From positions 794,871 to 858,870 of the forward strand of contig SIJG01000040.1 in NCBI GenBank assembly GCA_023374025.1: 64,000 nt of DNA. The letters run 5' to 3'. This document shows, in pieces, positions 1 to 13,514 of the stretch; position 1 is the first letter of the stretch; each line of letters opens with the position of its first letter. Origin of the DNA: Heterodera schachtii. Taxonomy: Eukaryota; Nematoda; Chromadorea; Rhabditida; Heteroderidae. The notes under the pieces are model-generated. The model worked only from the letters and a program-made list of their open reading frames with translations, was not told where the DNA came from and did not search any database. The position numbers and the translations under genes were made by a program.

Positions 1-153
1 AAAATGGATCACACACGGACCCAATCACTTCCATCACAACAACGACTTTCTGTTACCGGACGAAAAGCCAGCGATGTTCAGCGAAAGAGGAGTTTGGTGG
101 AGCACGCAGAAGCAGCTGGGTTCGACAAAAACACGATCATTTTGACAGTAAAG
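1..153 (+). CDS. 3' end of an unidentified gene (partial, last exon)
   Basis: Reading frame 1 is open from the window edge to TGA at 151-153 and codes for about 50 residues. The peptide is basic and rich in Ser, Gln and Arg (it contains SLPSQQRLSVTGRKASD and ends AAGFDKNTIILTVK). Base composition is clearly richer in G and C than the AT-rich DNA that follows, as expected of an exon. No catalytic or structural motif is visible. The upstream part lies outside the window, so the product cannot be named. It could be a cytoplasmic tail of a membrane protein, but this is only a guess. Confidence 0.5.
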
Positions 154-2002
154 TGAGGAATGAAAAAAAAAATGTTTAATTTGAAATATTATTTTTATTC
201 AAATTAAAAATTATAAAATGCATAAAAAAATGTGTAGTTTTTTTTTTTTATTAATTATTTCATTATGTATTTTTCTTTCATATAAAATAAAAATAATTTT
301 TAAATTTTCTCTTAAATGAGAAAATTAAGAAAAAAAGAATATTTACAAAAATTTTGATTTGTTATTAATTATTTCAGTTATTTATTAATTTTTCAAATAA
401 TATATAAATAATAAATTTAATTAGAAAATAATCAAATTGTAAATTAAATTTTCTTTAATGAATAATCTATTAGTAAATTTTTTTTTTTCTTCCATTTTTA
501 GTTTATTTGGAAAATTTGTTTTTTTAAATTAAATACAAATTAATTTAATTTAAATGTTTTGTTGAAATTTAATTTTAAATTTTAATTCAGTTTAATGATT
601 TTGTGCGCATTGATGGGAATTTTGTATGTTTTGGCAACATCGGCAATGAATGTGAGCTCGATGAGTGGAAAATATGATGAAGCTGAAGAAAAATAGGCCG
701 AATTTTTCGTGAGAATTCGGGTCAAAATTTTGGAAAAATAAATTGAATTTCAAATAACAAATGAAAGGGCAGGACAAAAAAAAATTACGCATTTTGCCGT
801 AATTGGGGCTTAAGATTTATCATAATTAAGCTCAGAATCAGAACAAGTCCAGCCCAGTTATACTCTTGTAGAGATGTATCTTTTGTAAAATAATGTCTTT
901 ACATTATAAAGTAAAAAAATGGAAAATTTAAAAAAATAAATTTAAAAATAATAAAAAATTAAAATTAAAATTAAATTTAGCAGAGCTCCGATATATGTGA
1001 TTTTTGTGCTTTAAAACTTTTTCGTTTTGTTATTTTTTATGAATATTTTATGTCTTTCGGTTAATCATTTAAAAATTTGGCCTTTTTTCTGGAAAATAAA
1101 CATTTTTGGCCTGTCTCTGTTGATTTCCGAAATTTTTTTGAAAAACCGGAGCCCTTGAAATTTTTAAGTATGAATTATATGATATGGATTTCTTTTTAGG
1201 AATATTATTTATGAGGTTGTTGGCCACATTTTGAACCACTGACTAACAAATAAACAAACACCACTTGCGCAACAAAAATCTGAAAATTAAAAAAATAATT
1301 ATTAAATAAATTATTATAATTTTAATACCAAATTGAACAATTGAGATCCAATACGATGTATTCTTGTTCCCGAAATTCTTGTGATGATAGTTTTCGTTAA
1401 TGAGATGAGCTGAAATTAAATTTTTAATCAACAAATCTCATTAAAAACTCTTTTTTCAAAGTTTTAAAAAATTGAATTTTTGCGTCAAAATTCTGAATTT
1501 TATCGCTGATTTTCTGAATTAAAAAAAAAGTTGGGAGCACTATATATAATACATTTACTATAGATCTCGGCCTGGATCTGGATCCAGAGCCTGGGTTTTT
1601 CCTGGAACAATGTCCAGGTCCAGGCCTTTTTCGGCAACCTGGATTTTTCTGGACCTGGATTTTCCTGATTTTTGTCTATGAAATCCAGGTCCATGTCAAA
1701 TATGAAAAGACTCAATTCCAGGTTCAGGTTAGGCACGAAAAACATGGGTAGAGTTTGTTATTTCGAGTGATCCTTTTTTCAAATTTTCAAATAATCCTAG
1801 CCAGGCCTGGACCTAGGCCTTAAAAAGCTTAGATTTTTCCTGAATTTTTGTCCAGGAAATACAGGTCCATGTCAAACTTGGAATCAAAGTCCAGGTCCAG
1901 GCTTTTTTCAAAAAATGCCAACCTCTAACATTTACTTATTTAAAAAAAAAAAAAAAAAATTAATTTTGCAATTTTATATAATAATTTTATAAATTTGTTA
2001 GA
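154..2002. other. AT-rich intergenic region with CCTGGATCCAGG-type repeats
   Basis: No supportable gene. The DNA is mostly A/T homopolymer-like tracts. At about 1560-1720 and 1798-1915 there are clustered copies of a palindromic motif based on CCTGGACCTGGATCCAGG, which recurs near 3868-4028 and 50950-51118. The region separates two convergent genes, so it should hold both 3' ends. Confidence 0.6.
1560..1915. repeat. Dispersed palindromic repeat, CCTGGATCCAGG family
   Basis: Clustered, degenerate copies of CCTGGACCTGGATCCAGG alternate with T-rich spacers. The same wording is found at 3868-4028 (inside an intron of the chemoreceptor-like gene) and 50950-51118 (inside a Pellino intron). The core is its own reverse complement, so each copy can fold. 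Confidence 0.7.
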
Positions 2003-4659
2003 CTACACCTTTGTTCCATTACTATTCCATATGCTATCCGTTAAAATCAATTCTTCTCGAATTTCTCGTATCTAAAAAAAGAAAAAAATTTATTTAATTT
2101 AAATGCTAAAAAATGAATGTTACCTTTGAATGCACATCGTACGGTCCTTTAATGACGTTAATGAGCAAAATTAAACTAAAAATGCCCCAGGCTCCATTAT
2201 TAATTGAATTGACGACGTTAAATAAATGCCAATTTATTGGTTCTTAAATTTTCAATTAAATTTTAAATAATTAAAATAATAATTCGAGGTTTTTTGAGAA
2301 TATTGGATTTTTTGGGCAAATTTTGAGAATTTTTGTGTCAATAAGATTTTGCGTTCGGGACTCTGGTTTACATTTTTTTAATGTTTAGTTGATTAAATTA
2401 TGTGTGTATTTCTTTAGTTACATACATATATTCATTATTTCTATTGGGTTTTTCATTAAAAAAAATTTAAATGACATTTTAAATGTAATTATTATTTTTT
2501 TAAATTTAAAAGTAAAATAAATAAATTTTAAATTTAATTGCTTTACCATTTTTTGGCCCTCCTCCACCACCGCTTGAGATAAAGCTGGCCGAAATACTGC
2601 AGAAAACTGCTGTCATAAAAATATTCATGCCTAATTGCTCCAATTTGTTGCTGGTAAAATGAGCAAATCGGAGCAGTGGACAAATTGTATTACATAATTC
2701 AGTCAAAAAATTGGAATCCTGGGATAATTAGGGAATAATTAGACAAATTAAAACAATAAAGTATAAATATAAATAAATTATAAGGTTTCAAAAAATGTAA
2801 AAAATAAAATCTAAAAAAACTTAGCCTAGAAAGTGGTACAAAAATCACCTAACGCATAAATTTTATCTACAATTTAAACGATTTTTAAGAAAAATTGGAG
2901 AAAATTTTTTTAACTATTGAAAGAATTATAGGATTTAAAAAATTAAATCTTTTTTTAATAGTGTAAAAATCAAATTTTTAAATTTTGGCCATAATTTACC
3001 GAAATTCTGCCCGTTTCGATGGCATCTTTAAATTGGACGATTGGAATGTGACCCATTCGGCCAAAACTGATTGAAAACTCAAATAGAACAAACACAATGC
3101 AATTGAACAGATAAAGCCAGCATAAATGGCCACCAAAACATCGAACAAAGATATAAATTGTTTGGAAATTAATTCCCTGAAAATTTATGGGAAAAATTAA
3201 AAATAATATTGTCTCAAAATTTGGTGCATTGAACCTCATTTTGTGGGTATTTGAGGAAATCGAGAGATAATTTTCAAAAAAAAATTGTTTTAAATTTTTA
3301 TTGCATTTTTTGTAACTTTTTGAAAAAAATCATGAAAATTTATTCGTTTTTTAAATATGTGAATTTAATTAAATTTGAATGTTTTTATTCGAAATTTAAA
3401 AAAAAAATTCTTTCAACACTATAAAAAAAATCTTTAAAATATTACCTAAAATTTTTCAATTTTTCATTTAAAAATCCCTAAAATTGGCAGTGTCACAATT
3501 TTTATATCAATCATAATAGGTATTATAATATGCACACATTTCTGACAAATGCTGCTCAACATACGATCCATTGGAATTGGCATGGACATTTTTGTTCATT
3601 TCAATTTGCAACACTTGGCGAAATGCCCAAATGGAACAGGTAAACATGCAAATGAAAGCCAAAATATAGGCACAAATTTTTGAACTCGTTGAGATTGTCG
3701 GCACTCCCTGAATTTAAAAAAAAATTGAAATTGTCGGCACTCCCAAAAAATGGAAATAAATAATTGTTTAGATAATTAATTGATTTTGTTGAATTAGGAA
3801 GTAATTTTTTACTTATAATTAATTAATTTTTGGGTTACAAATATTTAATGATTTCATTAAAATTAGAGGTCGACCTAGACCTGGATCCAGGCCTGGGATT
3901 TCATGGATCCAGGTCCAAGTCCAGGCCATTTTTAAGAAAACCGGTTTTTTCCTGTGCCTGGATTTTCCTGGATTTTTGTCCAGGAAATCCAGGTCCAGGT
4001 CCAGGCTTTTTCAAAAGATCGATCTCTAATTAAAATGATTATTTACTTTTATCTATATTTAATGACGAAAATTCCCATAAATTTTAAGAAATTTAAATAA
4101 AATAATAAAAAATTAATTTTTACATTTTGTCCAATTGTCTTTGATAAAATTGTACAAAAATCATTGAAATAGTCAGCTCCACCCGTTCGAAACCAATACA
4201 AAATGCCAAGTGCATTTAAAGAAATTGACAATTGCAAGCTGTTGTGGGCCCATTCCAAACTGAGATTCTGTAAGAAAATCAAATTATGTATGTATTTATT
4301 TATTTATTAAAATTAATTAATTATTTTCAAAAGGGCCGAAAAAGTTTTCGCAAGTTTTGTTTCGAGGAGAAGAGAGATAGAGAGAGTGAGGCCAGGAGAA
4401 AGAAAAGTGAAATAAAGAGGGAGAGAGAGAGGAGTGAGTGAGGGAAAAAGAGTGAGAGAGAGAGAGAGAAAAAGGTGAGAAAGAAAGAGAGGGAGAAAGT
4501 GACATTGAGAAAAATTGTGGGAGAAAGAGAGACAGAGATAGAGAGAGAGAGAACGGGGAGGGAGAGAGACTGAGAGAGAAACGAGGAGAGAGAGGGGGAA
4601 GGAAGAGAAGGCGGCAGACAGAGAGAGAGAGAGCGAAAGAGGGGAGAGATGAGAGAGAT

Positions 4660-4692
<33 letters not shown>

Positions 4693-6413
4693 GAGAGAGA
4701 GGGGAGAGGTGAGAGAGATAGAGAGAGAGAGCGCGCGAGAGAGAGAGAGAGAGAGAGAGAAAAAAAAGAAAGAAAGAGCGTGAGGCAAGTTGTAAGAGAG
4801 TAATTTAAAATAATTACCGGCGAAGTGCCGAGCAATTTGATGTACCAAATTGCGCGTACAGTGAACAGAATGGACGAAATGCCAAAGAACAAAGTTTTGG
4901 CAAAACGTTTTTGTCGCGGTGCCATCGATGCAGAAGGCATAAATGAGCATGCCAAAGTGGCAAAATGGCCAAAAACAATTGAAGTAAATTTGTCATGGTT
5001 GTTATTTAGTTCATTTTCCAAAATGGACATTTCTTCGACAGCGTATGAATCCTAAAAATTTCATTCTTTATTTTTTTCTAAAAATACAGATGGCCAACTC
5101 AATTTTTGATTTTATTATTCAAAATCTGAAAGATTTCAAAAGACGGAAAATTTCAAAAAAAAAAATTTACATTATTTTTTAATTAATTGGTTTTTCAAAT
5201 CCTCTAAAATTTCGATGTTTGCTCTTCTGGGAACAAATTTTTAAAAATTTCAAAACATATTTTTTAATTCGATTAAAAAATAAATGAAAATAAATATTAT
5301 CCAAATAGTAGTAGCGCCAAAAAAGGCAACTTTTTTTATTGTGTGCATTGACCTAATTAATATGTTTTAATTTGCAGACAAAACACCAATTTGCCCTGGG
5401 GGGAGGACATCGATTATCTTTGGGAATTTGTCTCATTTTGGAGGGAAACATTTTTTTTGATTCATAAATATTTATGGATTTGACTTTTAATAAATGTTAT
5501 TAATTTTTGTCTGATTTAATAGTAAACAATTGGAATTAAAAATAAATAAATAAAAATCTTAGTTTTTTAAATAAAAAATTCATAAAATAATTAATTTATT
5601 TACTTTTCATATATTTTAAAGATCTGGTATAAAATAAATTAAAAAATATATAATAATTTTCAAAAATAAATAGCAAATTTCAAAAGTTAGTGATCATATT
5701 TATCTATATTTTTACACATTTAATTGTTTTTTTTATATCCAATTTTCAATTTTTTAACTGGCTGATCCGACAAGGAGAAATAATTATTTACATATTATCC
5801 AAAATCTAAAAAAAGCATGAAACTTTCAAAAAAATTTTGATAATGGTTGGTTCTTCTAATCCTCTAATATTTCCCTGGACAAAAAATTTTCAAAATTTTT
5901 AGGTTTATTAGCCAAATAGCAATTTTATAAATCAAAAGATTTAATGAAAAATTCATGAATAATTTGAATTTGTTTAGCCAATATCTTTCAAGACATGTTA
6001 TAAAATTAAAAATATATATAATTATTTTCAAAAATAAATTTATACATATTTTTAGGAAATTTATTTTTTAATTCAATTTTTCAATTTTTTTGGCAATTGA
6101 TGGCTTAGTTTTCTGGCTGATCGGCGAGGACCCATTTTTTTTTGGGGAAATATTCCGATAAAATTTAAATTAAAATTAGAATTAAATGCATGTAATAAAT
6201 ATAACATACTGCTTCGTTTTTATTAGCATCTGCTGACAATTGGTCTTCCAGCAGCTGCTGTCCCCAATTAACATCGGCTGGCACTAATAATTCATTTTCC
6301 AATTCTTCGATCGATGCGACCGGCGGCGATGCGACGGCAGTCCGCTGATAATGAACACGAAAATTTTGTCCATTTTTGTCGTTTTGTTGATGATGTTGGA
6401 AGTGATTAACCAT
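2003..6413 (-). CDS. Multi-membrane-pass protein, chemoreceptor-like (8-exon model)
   Basis: Exons on the minus strand: 6210-6413 (ATG at 6413, hydrophilic N-terminus), 4818-5051, 4124-4267, about 3510-3707, 3000-3176, 2547-2718, 2124-2242 and 2003-2071 (stop). Except around exons 4-5, junctions have GT-AG borders and matching phases. Exons 2-7 each hold one or more hydrophobic segments, e.g. TLFFGISSILFTVRAIWYIK, ILAFICMFTCSIWAF and GAWGIFSLILLINVI, about seven in all. The overall form resembles nematode 7TM chemoreceptors or gustatory-receptor-like proteins, but I see no diagnostic family motif. Exon 5 is hydrophobic in two frames and the donor of exon 4 is uncertain. The C-terminus is short and charged. 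Intron 2 holds a long GA tract. Confidence 0.55.
4360..4765. repeat. GA-rich microsatellite
   Basis: About 400 bp of almost pure GA/GAGAGG repeats on the plus strand (CT on the transcribed sense). It lies in an intron of the minus-strand chemoreceptor-like gene. Open frames across it (Ser-Leu repeats) are an artefact of the dinucleotide. Confidence 0.9.
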
Positions 6414-7198
6414 AATTAATTAAATTTGGTATTTAATATTTAATTTTTTAAATTAATTTTCCGTTTTAAGAATTATTTTAATTTGATTTGGTCCAATCAT
6501 CTCTTTTTGTTCAAATTTTTTAAGAAAATTTGGGCAATTAATTTTTATAGTGTCCATTGTGTAATGTTGCATTGAATAAACTACAAAATAACTATGAAAA
6601 AACTACATTCTATATATGGAAACTATTTTTATGCAAAACTTTTCGCTTTTTTTTTGATTTTTCAAATTTACGCACCCATAGTTTGTGTTTTGTTTTTTTG
6701 CTTGAATTTTTAATTTAATTATCTGCCAAATGTAAATGACTGCAGGTAAATGGGACACTAATGGAAAATTGGTGTTTAAAAGTGTAAATAAAATGGAATG
6801 GAATATTTTATTATTATTTTTAACATCAGACAGAAGAAGAAAAATATGAACAAAATTTGCCTAAATTTCTCCGAAGAAAATTAAGTTTTTCGAATTTATT
6901 ACTGGTATATTTGTAAATGTCCAAAAAGTCATCACTCCGTGCACTTTTTTTTTATTTTCAAATGAAATCTTACCAAAATTGGCTAAAAGAAGCTCTAAAA
7001 AAAATAAACACAAAAAAATGGAGAAATATGCATTTATTCTCGAAAACCCCCCAAAATATGTATGCTATAATAAATAAAAAGAAAATCCCAATTTTTAATG
7101 AGTGAGCAATTTATTTGCTAATTACTTTTTGCAAAAAATTGTGCCATCAAAAAACATTAGTAAAAAAAGCATCATCAATCAATTCGTCATCATTTTTC
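6414..7198. other. Intergenic AT-rich region
   Basis: This holds the 5' flank of the chemoreceptor-like gene and the 3' flank of the minus-strand RING gene, so transcripts run in tandem on the minus strand. I see no further gene, repeat array or RNA. Confidence 0.5.
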
Positions 7199-7339
7199 TT
7201 AATTTTCACGTGCATCATAAAGGCGCAAAGGTTTTTTGATCTTTGTACGGCAATATGGACAGTTGATCAGCAATTTATTTTTTAAACAATCTTCACACAA
7301 AATCTGGTGGCCACACGGCGACAAGGCAACATTATCACG
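7199..7339 (-). other. RING-finger C-terminal half (paralogue A)
   Basis: This last exon supplies Cys3, His4 and Cys5-Cys8 of the RING (CGH, LCEDC, CPYC), while Cys1-Cys2 (CVVC) lie in exon 8060-8176. The intron therefore splits the RING after its first zinc pair. The same split is seen in the paralogue at 21177/21233. The stop is at 7199-7201. Confidence 0.8.
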
Positions 7340-10300
7340 CTAAAATTTTGTACAATATTTTGTTTGTATATTTTTTTTAATTTAGGAAAAATTTCTCGAG
7401 ATTTTTGGTCTTAAGCATTTTAAAAAGAAAATTCATTTTTGAAAATTTTTAATCATTTTTTCTTTTTTTTTATACATATATACAGGGTTCCCAGGCATGC
7501 AGGTCTGAAGCTTTCATTCATTCTGTGCTTTTTTGAGAGGCAAATAAGAATAAAAATTCAAAATGAAACTTTGTATTATTTTAATTAATTAATTAATTAA
7601 TTTTTTTATTTTTTGCTTTTTGTCGTTTTTGTGGGAAAATCCTCAAAAATTGGCATTATTTGATTAAAATTTTGTTAACAAAGTGTATTTTAAAATTCAA
7701 AACATTTTTGTGCAAAATGTTAGTCAAAGAGATTTTTGAAAAATTTGTGCTGTTAAACCTGATTATTAGGGCCTGTAATTATATGGAAATCCATATTTTT
7801 TTCCTGGACTCTGGGAAGCCTGAAACGCACGAAAAACATGTTTTTAGCTTAGTTTGAAGCCTCTAGGACGGATTAACCGGATTATATAGATTTGAATACA
7901 AATTAATTAATTTTCACTATTTTGATCGTGTTTTAGCCGAAATTTTTTAGAGTCATTTTTGCTAGAAAATTTTCCTTTTAAAATTTTTAATTTAATTTCG
8001 CTTAATGCTTCTTGAACTATTTGTATATAAAATTTTTAATTTTTTTTAATTTGTTTTACCTCTTTTTCTTTACATACAACACATATTTTTTGTTCATCTT
8101 CAGCGTTTGTATCAGTTTGATTTTCTTCTTCATTTGACAATTTTCGTTTATTTCTAAGATCATTCGGAGAGACTGTCTGTAATTAGGAGTGTAATTAGAT
8201 GGAATTATTATTATATTATTCATTGTTAAAACGAAAATTATTTTTAAAATTTGCATTTGCAATTCCGAACATAAAATCCAGAACATTGCCAAATTCATTG
8301 GTCCTTTTTTTAAAATTTTTGCTGAAAAATTTGTGAAATCAAAATTAAGTGTAATTTGAAAATTTAAATTTTTGTGTTAAGCAAAGTTATTAATGAATTA
8401 TCGTATCGTAAATTAATTAAAGGGATTAATTAAAAAAAACAAAAATTTCCAAAGGAATTAAGTACCAAAATTAAAAAAAGATAGGAAATTTTTTTCTAGG
8501 AAGATGGAATAAAATTTCAAAATATAAAACATATTAACTTTTAAATAATTTTTCGAAATACTCGAAAAATTAATGATCAGACAAATTAAGTTTACCTGAA
8601 AATAACTTCCTGTACAAAGCTGTTCCTTCCACGGCACTGGATTGAATTGCTCATTGGCATTTATTTGGAAAAGTTTTCTACAAATATTGTCCAACATATT
8701 ATTAATGTTTTTTATTCGTACAATTTTGTCTAATGTCAATTTATGTTCATCTTTTACTGTGACAAACATCATACCTAATTAAGAATTAATAAATAAATTA
8801 ATTAATTTAACAATTTAATTAGATTAATTAAACCATTTAATTTATCAAACTTATACAAATATGAATTTTTTTAAAATGTTTAAAATTTATTACCAAACAA
8901 AACTTTTTCATTAGCTCTATAAGCATATTAAAAATATAAAAATTAATAATGAAATTAATTTAATTATAATAACAACAAATATTTTATTGAATTTTACAAA
9001 AATTAATAAATATTTTAATTATATGATTTCTAAAAATTTTAGCAAAAAACGCTCAAAAAATAATAATTTTCTTTTTCGGTTCTCATGATAAATAAATGAT
9101 TTTTTTTTAAATAATTGTTAAATTAATCATCCAAAAAATTACCAATTTGTTGAAACAAATTTTGGTCAAGAAATGGCCAATTATAACACCTTGATTGAAG
9201 CCGTTTCGAGAAAACTTCAATCCAAAAATAGATAAAATTTTCCTCATCATTGTTAAGCTGTTCACTGGTGTGCAGCCAATGGCCAAATGATTCCATTACA
9301 ATTTCCAAATTTGTATATTTATTCGCTGCTTCTTTGACTTTTGGCCAATTTTCACAAAATTTTTCTGGCTGATTGCTTGCCTGTAAAATAAAATTTCAAA
9401 AACCAATTAATTTGGGGTTGACTTTTTATTTGAAAAAGCCTCCAAAATAATAAATAATATTTCATGGAAAATAAGGGCTAAAATAAATTTGAAATTTTTG
9501 AATAATAAAGACAGGCAAATTGGAAATTTTTGACTTAGCTTAAAATGAAAATGAATTTTATAAACTATGAAACTTTTATGAAAATTTTGAAAATTTTCCA
9601 TTTTTTTAATTTACTTTTTTCATAAAAATAGCAAAAATTTGAATTTTTTTTTGATTGATTTAATTTTTTAGAATTTTATGAAACTTTTATTACCCTTCAT
9701 TTAATAAATATTTTAACTAGAGCCCGGAAATTTCAAATTTGGGATCCCGCTGCGGGATTGTTACTGAAAAATTTTGCGGGACGGGATCCCGCATGTATAA
9801 ATCCCGCAAAATCCCGCAATCCCGCAAATCCCGCATTTAAAATTTGCGGGATCCCGCGCGGGATTGCGGGATTTTGGAAATTTCGCAAAATTTTCAATTA
9901 AATTTTAAAAAAGTTTCCAAAAAACAAAAAATGCTTGTCATTTTGAAAACGAAATTTTTAGGGGCTGGCGGGATGCATTAAAAGGGGCTGATGGGTTGAT
10001 AAAGATTTTTAAGGGTTGGATAGATCGGTGAACAAATTGTTAATGGGATCAATCAATAAATTTAACTATTTTATTTTTAAATCGTTTTTTGCGGCGCGCT
10101 TTTTCAAAAACTTTTCGGGAACAGAGGGTCCGGCGGTGCCGATAGGCGCCGCCGGGAAAATTTTTTTTGAAAATTTTGTCAATTTGTTAACTGATTTTGA
10201 CCAAAAAAATGACCAAATATCGCACTTTTGGACTCAATTTCTACCGAGTTACGGCGGTGCCGACAGGCGCCGCCGGAAATTTTTTGAAAATTCTAGATGA

Positions 10301-13300
10301 AATTTGAGAGAAAAATGGCTTTAATTTGATTGAATTTGTTAAAAATTTATTCAAAAATATTTGGCATTTTGTCATTAAAAATTTTCAAAAAAATCAATAA
10401 AATTCCGCTAAATCCCGCACAAGTTTTCAAATTTGCGGATCCCGCTGCGGGATTTGAACTCAAAATTTTGCGGGACGGGATCCCGCAGGTATAAATCCCG
10501 CAATCCCGCAAATCCCGCATTTCCCAAAAAATGCGGGATTGCCGATTGGGATCCCGCAAAATCCCGCGCGGGATCCCGTCCCGCGCCGGGCTCTAATTTT
10601 AACACAAGAATTATTACCATAATTAATGATTTTAATTTTATAATTAAAAAAACGATTAATAAAATGAATTTGATATAAACGCACCGATAAAGCATTGTTC
10701 AACTCGTGGTGTGATCGCAGAAATGAGTCGTTTATTTCACAAAAATCGTCGATCAGTCGCACCATTTGGTGATCAATCAATCTCAATCGTTTTTGCAACA
10801 TTCCCTTCTTTTTTGTGCTCGCAAATTTGTTCCAAAAATGGCCAATTAATTGGGCCTCATTGGATGTCAATGTGCCAACGTTTAATGCCGATTTCTCTTT
10901 GGCACTTGTAATCAGTTCGCGAAAAACGGCAATTAGGAAGAAATTTACCTTGATTAATTAATTGCATAATTAATTCAATTAGTGAAAGAGTTAATTATCA
11001 ATTGCTCTTTATTTAAAAATTAATTGTTTAAGTAATTAGGATGCCAAAATTTGAATTAAGTCAAGCTTTTCGTTTTTTGAGGATAACTTTCGATTTTTAA
11101 ATTCCTAAGCTAATAGAAGGCAGGCTTTTCCTGACCTTTAACGTAAAAAAATATTTTTTCAAAAAATATTTTGGCATTTTTATATAAAGTATTTTCTATT
11201 ATAAAGCCAAATCAACAAAAAAACAACCACCATTTCTGACATTTCTTGGTAATGCTGCTGATCTGTCAGCCATCTTTTTGTCATTTCCTTCATTTGTTTC
11301 TCGCGATCCAATCCGGTCGGATAAAAATTGATCACACATCGGTCATCAATGTGTTGGCATATTTTGTCCACCGAGTTTCGCATGTCATTGACATAAACAC
11401 GTTGTGCCACCGCTTTGGTAGATAATGGATATGACACATCATCAACGATTGGCTGCTTCAAAAGGTGTGAAAAAATTTTTGAGGGATAAATTTTTTATTT
11501 GTTGGAAGGTGGTAAAAGATTTTTAAGAATTTATCTATTTTTTCCTGAGCCAGGGTTGGCCATTTGATCGGGAAAACCCCGAATTTGCCAGGTAGGGTTG
11601 CTATTTGATCGGGAAAACCCCGAATTTGCCAGGTTTTTGGGAGTTTTGCCAGGCTTTACCGGTTTTTTTTTTAATTTGCCGGGTTTTTCAACTTGGTGTG
11701 CCGGATTTTATGTTTTGATGTTTTGGAGATGGAACCCTGTCCATGAGTTCTGATTGGTCTTAAACATATGAAAAAAATGTTTATGTGCTATTATGAAGCT
11801 ACGAAAAATTTTTCTTAACAATATTACCTCACAAATTAGCATTTTAGGTAATTTTTTTCATTTTTTTATTACTATTTTGTTGTTTTTTGAGCCCTAAATC
11901 CTGCCTATTTTCGCAGCGTTTAGTCACTGAAAGTGCCGAAACTTTAAATAAATAATTAGCGAGAAAAGGGAAACTTTGATTTGTATAATGACAGAAATAA
12001 GACAAGCATGTCCTTCCTCTTCAGGACGTCATTCTATGAAAATTTTGGTACGGCCCAATTCAGCCAATTTTTTCACGATTCAACAAGGACACGGTCCGTC
12101 CTTATTTTCAAGGACGACGATTCACTTGCTGAACCTGTTCAAGAACCTCTTTCTTTTTCAAGCTAGCCCTTAAAAATAAGGACGAAAACCATGAGTTCCC
12201 CATTTTCAAGGATTCCCTATGTGAATAAGGACGAAATTCTATCCCCTTCATTGCATGTCCTTGAAAACAAGGACGAACCATATTCCAGAGCTGAACTAGC
12301 CATAATTAATTTGGAAAATGCTTACGGAATTGTCATTCAATGCGATCAAATGGACATTGTACTGCTGATTGAACATGGAAGAACGGTCCGCCAATTTGCC
12401 GTCCGATCGCAACAAAAAGCGGCCCTTCCTGTCCGTTTTGACGGTGTGAAAATGCACAAAACATTTCGCCAATGCAGCATCATTCAAATTGGCATTGGCA
12501 TCTCCATCATTTCGCACTGGCATCCGCCAGGAAAACAAATTGGCGTTGATCAGCCGCTCCCCGTTGACGCGGCACATGGAAAATTTCACGCCCATCACAG
12601 AATCGGTTGCTGCTGGTTGACGAGCTGGCGCCGAGCAGATCATGGTGCCCGACTTGTTGATCCCAAATGATCACTTGGTATGGGCCAGCCGGCACGATCT
12701 TAAGGGTGCACTCCAAAAGTTCGCCGCCGAATTTTTTTTTAATTTTAAAATCTTAGAAATTTTTTAGCGTTTTTTGAAAAATTTTCGAAAAAAACTTACT
12801 AATTCGTCATAAAATGCAAAAAACGTTGATTTTTTCATTAGTTTTCTTATAAAAAACTCTAATATTTTTTTTTAATTTCTAAGTTTCATTTTTTAATTTC
12901 GGAGGCTAAATTTTGTCTTGTTGATGATATTTTTAGGTTTTAACCGATTTTTTTCTAGCGTTTTATTTTTAGAGACTAAAAACTTAAAAAAATAAAAAAC
13001 ACTCCTAAGAATGACCCCCAAAATTTCAGAAAAAATACACCCCCTAAGAATCGACCCTTTATTAGGCTTGATGGGATCACAAGCCTTCAGTGGATGAATG
13101 TTTGGGATTAGAGATGCCTGGGATGGGTCCCAAAAAATTCAGATTTGAAGCTTTGGGGTTGGGGCCAACTGTCGGAGTCGGGAATATGCCAAATTTCATC
13201 CCGAATGATAAAAAGCTCAAAACCCATTTTCTTAAAGCAATAAAAATTGGTCCCAAGTGACAAAACAAATTATATAATCCCTTTTGGCTAACTATTCATA

Positions 13301-13514
13301 TAAGCACCTTTATTTAGACTTATATTTATTTAAGATTTTAATTTTGAAATGATTGTAAATTTAATAAATTTTAAACCTTGGCCAAATGATAATGCAAATA
13401 GTCACTATACTCGCTCTCGATGGAGAATGTCTTAATGAGCAGATCAGTTGCAAAAACATTTTCCAGCTGAAGACCAATGAGCAAAAAAAGCGCAAAAAAC
13501 AGCGCAATTTTCAT
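7199..13514 (-). CDS. Secreted-type RING-finger protein, paralogue A (frameshifted)
   Basis: Exons on the minus strand: 13377-13514 (signal peptide, MKIALFFALFLLIGLQ), about 12327-12735, 11231-11455, 10685-10948, 9143-9380, 8596-8774, 8060-8176 and 7199-7339. The last two exons form a C3HC4-type RING: ICVVC, then SPCGH, LCEDC and CPYC, spaced like IAP/MUL1-type RINGs. Such domains recruit E2 enzymes for ubiquitin transfer. The middle is helical and charged, with no recognised domain. Exon order, lengths and protein sequence match the divergent gene at 14648-21355; the 9143-9380 exon and its partner are both exactly 238 bp. In the exon near 12665 one extra base breaks the frame right after the conserved VIIW. 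The exact start of exon 2 is not resolved. Substrate and partners are unknown. Confidence 0.7.
9740..10590. repeat. GCGGGATCCCGC and GGCGCCGCC palindromic repeats
   Basis: Clusters of GCGGGATCCCGC and short derivatives lie at about 9740-9880 and 10420-10590. Between them, at about 10110-10280, are two copies of CGGCGGTGCCGAYAGGCGCCGCCGG. All sit in one intron of RING paralogue A. Related GGCGCCGCC copies occur at about 28350, 40460-40530, 40775 and 46315. Each core is self-complementary and could form a stable hairpin. Confidence 0.75.
11540..11720. repeat. Tandem duplication in an intron
   Basis: The stretch GATCGGGAAAACCCCGAATT, followed by TGCCAGG, occurs twice in close succession (about 11555-11600 and 11600-11640) and then decays into TTTGCCAGG/TTTGCCGGG copies. 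It lies in an intron of RING paralogue A. Confidence 0.7.
11990..12290. repeat. AAGGACG-type dispersed repeat
   Basis: Repeated words TTCAAGGACGA, AACAAGGACGA and AATAAGGACGA at irregular spacing. The same vocabulary occurs at about 24090-24380 and 31550-31760, so this is an interspersed family. It lies just downstream of the frameshifted exon in an intron of RING paralogue A. Confidence 0.6.

Noticed and set aside
4317..5030. Ser-Leu-rich open frame (minus strand)
   Set aside because: Its repetitive part is the GA/CT microsatellite in an intron; only 4818-5051 is a real exon of the chemoreceptor-like gene.
10016..10300. Open frame crossing the GGCGCCGCC repeats
   Set aside because: Lies in an intron of RING paralogue A and is explained by the repeat itself.
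12191..12670. Plus-strand open frame over the RING paralogue A exon
   Set aside because: The minus strand shows clear homology to the 15820-16092 exon of paralogue B; the plus frame is an antisense shadow.
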